Positions 6,676-9,911 of a stretch of 9,911 nucleotides of DNA are shown in pieces. Both the position numbers and the translations under genes were made by a program. This DNA is from CAZQYC01 sp043746555 (GTDB lineage: Bacteria > Pseudomonadota > Gammaproteobacteria > Steroidobacterales > Steroidobacteraceae). The DNA lies in NCBI GenBank assembly GCA_043746555.1, contig JAYTQU010000283.1, forward strand, positions 1 through 9,911, read 5' to 3'. The first letter of the stretch is position 1, and the number at the start of each line of letters is the position of its first letter. A model generated the notes under the pieces. That model was not told where the DNA came from. It saw nothing but the letters and a program-made list of their open reading frames with translations, and did not search any database.

Positions 6676-6702
6676 TTGACTTGAGATCGACGTAATTATA
6701 AC
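6676..6702 (+). promoter_or_regulatory. Candidate sigma-70 promoter for the amidohydrolase-serine hydrolase unit
   Basis: TTGACT (6676-6681) and TATAAC (6697-6702) are near-consensus -35 and -10 boxes with a 15-bp spacer, slightly short of the usual 16-18. They begin just after the TetR stop codon. ATAACTTGA occurs at 6671-6679 and again at 6698-6706, overlapping both boxes, which could be a regulator site. The local AT-richness contrasts with the flanking genes. Confidence 0.4.
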
Positions 6703-6722
6703 TTGAGTCTACTAACGCACGA

Positions 6723-6780
6723 CTGATCGGCCGAATTGGAGTGCCGAGGTTATTCGTGCTGATTGGCCAGAGAGGAGTGC
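6723..6780. repeat. Imperfect 22-bp direct repeat in the amidohydrolase leader
   Basis: The copies at 6723-6744 and 6759-6780 both start CTGAT, contain GGCC and end GGAGTGC. They match at 17 of 22 positions and have a 36-bp period. The second copy contains the ribosome-binding sequence AGAGGAG (6771-6777) of the amidohydrolase. It may be a duplicated leader segment or paired regulator sites. Confidence 0.6.
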
Positions 6781-6784
6781 GATC

Positions 6785-7951
6785 ATGACTTACGCGACGA
6801 ATCGTCCTTATTGCGATGCCGACAGCCACATCATGGAAACGGAGGACTGGCTCACTCGGCACGCCGACGCAAGCATTCTCGGCAAATTGCCCGGCATCTC
6901 GTTGGCCAAATCCGGCACCAAGAGCTTCGATTTCATCAGCGATGCGGTCGATAAACAAATCGAGCGAGCGAAGCAAGGCGCACCGGTCAACGACGTTGTG
7001 AAAGGCATCAAAGGTTGGAATGCGCCCGGCGCATTCGACGCCACCGAACGCAAGGCAGCACTCGACGATCTCGGTTTCAAGAAACAATTGGTATTCTCGA
7101 CGTTTTCCGCGAGCACGTACCTGCAACACGCCGACATGGATGTGCGTTACGGCGGCGTGCGCGCACACAATCGCGCAATGGCGACGTTCTGCAATGACGA
7201 CGAGCGACTGATCGCCGTTGGGCAATTGTCGTTTATAGATCCCGCGCGCTGTGTCGAAGAACTGAAAGAAGGCGTGCGCTTAGGTTGCGGCGCGTTTTGG
7301 ATTCCCGGCATGCCCGTGGGCGATGCGACGACAGGTAAATCGCCGGGGCATCCCGATTACGATGTGATTTGGCAGGCGCTCTGCGATCTCAATGTGCCTT
7401 TCATGTTGCATGTGGGTCCGAATAGTCCGACGAAACTTGCCGCGTACGAAAACAACGGCAAGCCTCGACCCAAGGACATCACGGGTGCAGAGCAGGGCGA
7501 AAATTTGCGCGTGCGCGATTTCATGTTGCTGTCGATCGGGCCGCAACAATTTCTAACGGCGTTGGTGTTCGACGGGGTGTTCGAACGCTTTCCGAAACTA
7601 CGAGGCGGCGTCATCGAACTCGGCGCGGGTTGGGTGCCGGAATATTTGCGCACGCTCGATTTGAGTCAAAAGATTTTCAAACGCACCGATGAAAGCGTTG
7701 CCGCATTGTCGATGAAAGGCTCCGACTATATTCGCCGCGCCGTGAAGTTCACGCCGTTTCCCGGCGAAGATGTCGGTCGCATGATCCGCGATGTGGGGCC
7801 GGAGTTGTTCTTGTTTTCCAGCGACTATCCGCATCCCGAAGGGACCGACGATCCGATCGGCCGATTCGAACGGACGTTCAAGGAAATTTCGGAAGAGGCC
7901 AAGAACAAGTTTTACTACAGTAATTTTCAAGAGATGATGGGCGCTGCGTAA
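6785..7951 (+). CDS. Amidohydrolase-2 family protein (ACMSD-like)
   Basis: This 388-residue cytoplasmic protein belongs to the PF04909/COG2159 amidohydrolases, which include aminocarboxymuconate-semialdehyde and resorcylate decarboxylases. The first strand reads D11-A-D13-S-H15-I-M-E18, a D-x-H form instead of the classical H-x-H metal pair, as in relatives with E-x-H. Further likely active-site positions are H209 (FMLHVGPNS), E278 (VIELGAGWVPEYL) and D347 in LFSSDYPHPEG (343-353). The length is longer than ACMSD (about 335) and typical of the 'DxDxHxxE' branch. AGAGGAG (6771-6777) precedes ATG 6785. It follows the TetR gene and precedes a serine hydrolase at 64 bp, which suggests a regulated catabolic pair. 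Hydrolysis or decarboxylation of a cyclic or aromatic acid is likely. The substrate is unknown. Confidence 0.92.
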   Translation: MTYATNRPYCDADSHIMETEDWLTRHADASILGKLPGISLAKSGTKSFDFISDAVDKQIERAKQGAPVNDVVKGIKGWNAPGAFDATERKAALDDLGFKKQLVFSTFSASTYLQHADMDVRYGGVRAHNRAMATFCNDDERLIAVGQLSFIDPARCVEELKEGVRLGCGAFWIPGMPVGDATTGKSPGHPDYDVIWQALCDLNVPFMLHVGPNSPTKLAAYENNGKPRPKDITGAEQGENLRVRDFMLLSIGPQQFLTALVFDGVFERFPKLRGGVIELGAGWVPEYLRTLDLSQKIFKRTDESVAALSMKGSDYIRRAVKFTPFPGEDVGRMIRDVGPELFLFSSDYPHPEGTDDPIGRFERTFKEISEEAKNKFYYSNFQEMMGAA

Positions 7952-8015
7952 GGGTTGCGCGCGATCAACTACCATTCATAACTATAACGTCAGTCATGCG
8001 ACAGCGAGTGATGCT

Positions 8016-9245
8016 TTGAATATAGATCCGAAATCCGCCGGCTTCGAAACCCATCGCCTCGATCGTATCGCCACTCATCTCAATAGAAACTATATCGAGC
8101 CCGGCAAGATTGTCGGTTGCCAGGCGTTAGTGGCTCGTCACGGTCATGTTGCTTATTCCAAGTCGTTTGGACAAATGGATCGCGAGCGCGCAAAGCCGAT
8201 GCGCGACGATACGATTTTTCGCATCTACTCGATGACCAAGCCGATCACGTCGGTCGCGCTGATGCAGTTGTACGAGCAGGGACTCTTTCAACTTAACGAT
8301 CCGGTTCATCGCGTCATCCCGGAGTGGCGCGACCTCAAGGAGTACGTCAGTGGCGAAGGCGTGACGATGGAAACGCGTCCGGTGCGCACGCCGATCACGT
8401 TTCGGCATCTTTTAAGTCACACAGCGGGTCTGACCTACGGCGGTGGACCGGGGCTGCTCACGACTAATCATCCCGTCGATGGCATGTACAAGATGCTCGG
8501 TATTCGTCGCGATCCGAGTGAAACGCTTCAGAGCTTTGTACAGAAACTGTCGCGTGCGCCGCTGCGCTACACACCCGGCGAAAAATGGATGTACTCGTAT
8601 GCGACCGACGTGTGCGGTTACCTGGTTGAAGTGCTGTCGGGGAAACGTTTCGATCGCTATTTGCAGGAAAACATTTTCGATCCGCTTGGCATGCGCGATA
8701 CGTCATTCGTCGTTTCGCCCGAAAAGATCGACCGATTCGCGGCGTGCTATCAACGCGAAGCCGACAAGACACTGGCGCTGGTTGACGATCCGCAAAAAAG
8801 CTCGTATGCCGCAACGCCAAAATTCTTCGCCGGCGGCAGCGGACTTACGAGCACCACGGCCGACTATTGTCGCTTCTGCGAAATGCTACGGCGCGGTGGG
8901 GAACTCGACGGCGCGCGCATTCTCGGTTCGCGCACCATTAAATTGATGACCATGAATCACTTGCCCAACAACGCCGATCTCACCGATCTTGCGCTCGGTA
9001 CGTTTGCCGAAACGGCATACGACGGCGTTGGCTTTGGATTGGGGTTTGCCACCACATTGAGCGAAGTCGTGGCCGGTTCATTCGGCGCGGGGGATTTCTT
9101 TTGGGGCGGTTTGGCTTCGACCATTTTCTGGGTCGATCCCAAGGAAGATCTCATTGTCGTCTTCATGACGCAGCTCATACCGTCGGCCACGTTCAATTTT
9201 CGAGGTCAACTTAAGAACCTTATCTACTCCGCGATTGTCGATTAA
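8016..9245 (+). CDS. Beta-lactamase-fold serine hydrolase (class C-like esterase family)
   Basis: This 409-residue protein belongs to PF00144, which includes AmpC-type enzymes and EstB-type esterases. The catalytic motif S72-M-T-K75 lies in IYSMTKPITS and the second motif Tyr is Y193 in WMYSYATDVCGY. The third motif, KTG in beta-lactamases, is replaced by W363-G-G365 in FFWGGLASTIFW, the pattern of esterases rather than true lactamases. HLLSHTAGL (131-139) and GGSGLTST (273-280) are also family hallmarks. There is no signal peptide, so it probably acts in the cytoplasm on an ester. The start is a TTG at 8016: the nearby ATG at 8011 is followed directly by a stop, and the next in-frame Met is inside the fold. 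The ribosome-binding site is weak (GCGAG near 8004-8008). It lies 64 bp after the amidohydrolase and is probably in its operon. It is not evidence of antibiotic resistance. Confidence 0.94.
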   Translation: MNIDPKSAGFETHRLDRIATHLNRNYIEPGKIVGCQALVARHGHVAYSKSFGQMDRERAKPMRDDTIFRIYSMTKPITSVALMQLYEQGLFQLNDPVHRVIPEWRDLKEYVSGEGVTMETRPVRTPITFRHLLSHTAGLTYGGGPGLLTTNHPVDGMYKMLGIRRDPSETLQSFVQKLSRAPLRYTPGEKWMYSYATDVCGYLVEVLSGKRFDRYLQENIFDPLGMRDTSFVVSPEKIDRFAACYQREADKTLALVDDPQKSSYAATPKFFAGGSGLTSTTADYCRFCEMLRRGGELDGARILGSRTIKLMTMNHLPNNADLTDLALGTFAETAYDGVGFGLGFATTLSEVVAGSFGAGDFFWGGLASTIFWVDPKEDLIVVFMTQLIPSATFNFRGQLKNLIYSAIVD

Positions 9246-9328
9246 CTTTCGAGCATTGCGTGAAATGACGAACGAATAAGCGCCAAGGGAGTAGGCTACC
9301 GGCCCCGTTGTTTTGAGGCCGAAAGCAA

Positions 9329-9814
9329 GTGAAGCGTGTCGCCATCTTTGTCGATGTCCAAAATATCTACTACACCACTCGCCAAGCGTTCGGCGCTCAC
9401 TTCGACTACAACGAATTTTGGCGACGAGTCACGGCAGATAGGACGGTTGTAAAAGCAACGGCATTTGCTGTCGATCGCGGCGACGAGAAGCAGCGCCAGT
9501 TTCAAAACATTCTGCGTGGAATAGGTTTCGAAGTGAAACTCAAACCATTCATTTCGCGAGCCGATGGATCGGCGAAAGGCGACTGGGATGTCGGAATTAC
9601 TTTGGACGCGATGGATGTTGCCGCTAGCACCGACGTTGTCGTGCTTGCGTCGGGCGATGGCGATTTCGATCTGCTGGCGTTGCGTTTACGCGATCGACAT
9701 GGGCTTGACGTCGAAGTTTACGGCGTACCGCAATTAACCGCCGAGTCGCTAAAACGCGCGGCAACGCGCTTTGTTGCCATCGCCGATTCGCTACTTCTTC
9801 CCAGTCAACGTTAG
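9329..9814 (+). CDS. NYN domain (LabA/DUF88-like) PIN-fold protein
   Basis: This 161-residue single-domain protein matches the NYN/LabA-like branch of PIN-fold nucleases. VAIFVDVQNIYY (4-15) carries the first acidic residue D9 and N12. KGDWDVGITLDAMD (83-96) supplies D85 and D87, and LASGDGDFDLL (106-116) supplies D110, D112 and D114. VYGVP (130-134) and the helix around ESLKRAATRFVAI (139-151) are also typical. The acidic cluster suggests metal-dependent RNA cleavage, but many LabA-like proteins have no proven activity. It starts with GTG at 9329, with GAGG (9315-9318) 10 bases upstream. It lies 83 bp after the serine hydrolase in the same direction but looks functionally unrelated. No antitoxin-like gene is adjacent, so a toxin role is not supported. 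Confidence 0.9.
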   Translation: MKRVAIFVDVQNIYYTTRQAFGAHFDYNEFWRRVTADRTVVKATAFAVDRGDEKQRQFQNILRGIGFEVKLKPFISRADGSAKGDWDVGITLDAMDVAASTDVVVLASGDGDFDLLALRLRDRHGLDVEVYGVPQLTAESLKRAATRFVAIADSLLLPSQR

Positions 9815-9839
9815 TGCGGAACCATATCAATGCGCCGCG

Positions 9840-9911
9840 TTACAGCCACTTCGCCTTGCGCAGCAAATAGAACACATACATATCGATGCCAATCATCGAA
9901 CCCCACGCAAG
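9840..9911 (-). CDS. C-terminal end of a minus-strand gene running off the right edge (possible membrane protein)
   Basis: On the minus strand an open frame enters from the edge and stops at 9840-9842 (TAA). Its last 23 residues include the hydrophobic, aromatic stretch MIGIDMYVFYLLRKAKWL, which looks like a terminal membrane helix with a basic cytoplasmic end. It is convergent with the NYN gene, 25 bp from its stop, a normal arrangement. With so little sequence no family can be given, and a chance open frame is possible. Confidence 0.4.
   Translation of the reverse strand, partial: LAWGSMIGIDMYVFYLLRKAKWL

Noticed and set aside
6425..7225. Long minus-strand open frame (266 codons) across the TetR end and the amidohydrolase start
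   Set aside because: It lies opposite two well-supported genes and their spacer, and its translation is rich in Arg, Ala and His with no recognisable motif. High-GC coding DNA commonly gives such antisense frames.
8016..9245. Beta-lactamase resistance gene
   Set aside because: The KTG motif is replaced by WGG and there is no export signal, which points to an esterase-type member of the fold.
9329..9814. Toxin of a toxin-antitoxin pair
   Set aside because: The sequence is NYN/LabA-like and not a VapC-type PIN, and no small antitoxin gene precedes or follows it.

Overview
The window looks like chromosomal DNA from a Gram-negative bacterium, most likely a proteobacterium. It has moderate-to-high GC and dense, short-spaced genes. 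The envelope proteins support this: an outer-membrane beta-barrel ending in an aromatic residue, and a periplasmic diheme c-type cytochrome with a Sec signal. The gene families present (amidohydrolase-2 enzymes, a beta-lactamase-fold serine hydrolase, a DoxX/GST pair, a TetR regulator) suit a versatile environmental heterotroph, possibly gammaproteobacterial, but the sequence alone does not fix the genus. I see no rRNA, tRNA, CRISPR, insertion sequence or phage gene.

Layout, left to right. At 1-893 is the 3' part of a cytochrome-associated outer-membrane protein, followed by a short intergenic region with a 16-bp tandem repeat and two overlapping palindromes. A diheme cytochrome c4/c553-like protein follows at 995-1618. 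After a 324-bp gap with no convincing gene comes an orphan two-helix membrane protein with a SHOCT-like tail (1943-2656). Next is an amidohydrolase of the fuconolactonase/2-pyrone-4,6-dicarboxylate lactonase type (2930-3952). It converges, with only 6 bp between stops, on a minus-strand two-gene operon in the order DoxX (5066-4581) then glutathione S-transferase (4567-3959).

Divergent from DoxX is a plus-strand run: HAD phosphatase (5265-5945), TetR-family regulator (6012-6674), ACMSD-like amidohydrolase (6785-7951), class-C beta-lactamase-like serine hydrolase (8016-9245) and an NYN/LabA-like nuclease-fold protein (9329-9814). The last 72 bases hold the C-terminal end of a minus-strand gene that enters from the right edge.

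My reading of how they work together is inference. The TetR protein, the ACMSD-like amidohydrolase and the serine esterase look like a small regulated catabolic unit for an unidentified, probably ester- or ring-containing substrate. The DoxX-GST pair is a plausible thiol/redox or detoxification unit, and the two cytochrome-related genes belong to envelope electron transfer. I found no clearly new defence or mobile system. The least explained items are the SHOCT-tailed membrane protein, the repeat and palindrome cluster before the cytochrome gene, and the repeats before the TetR and amidohydrolase genes.
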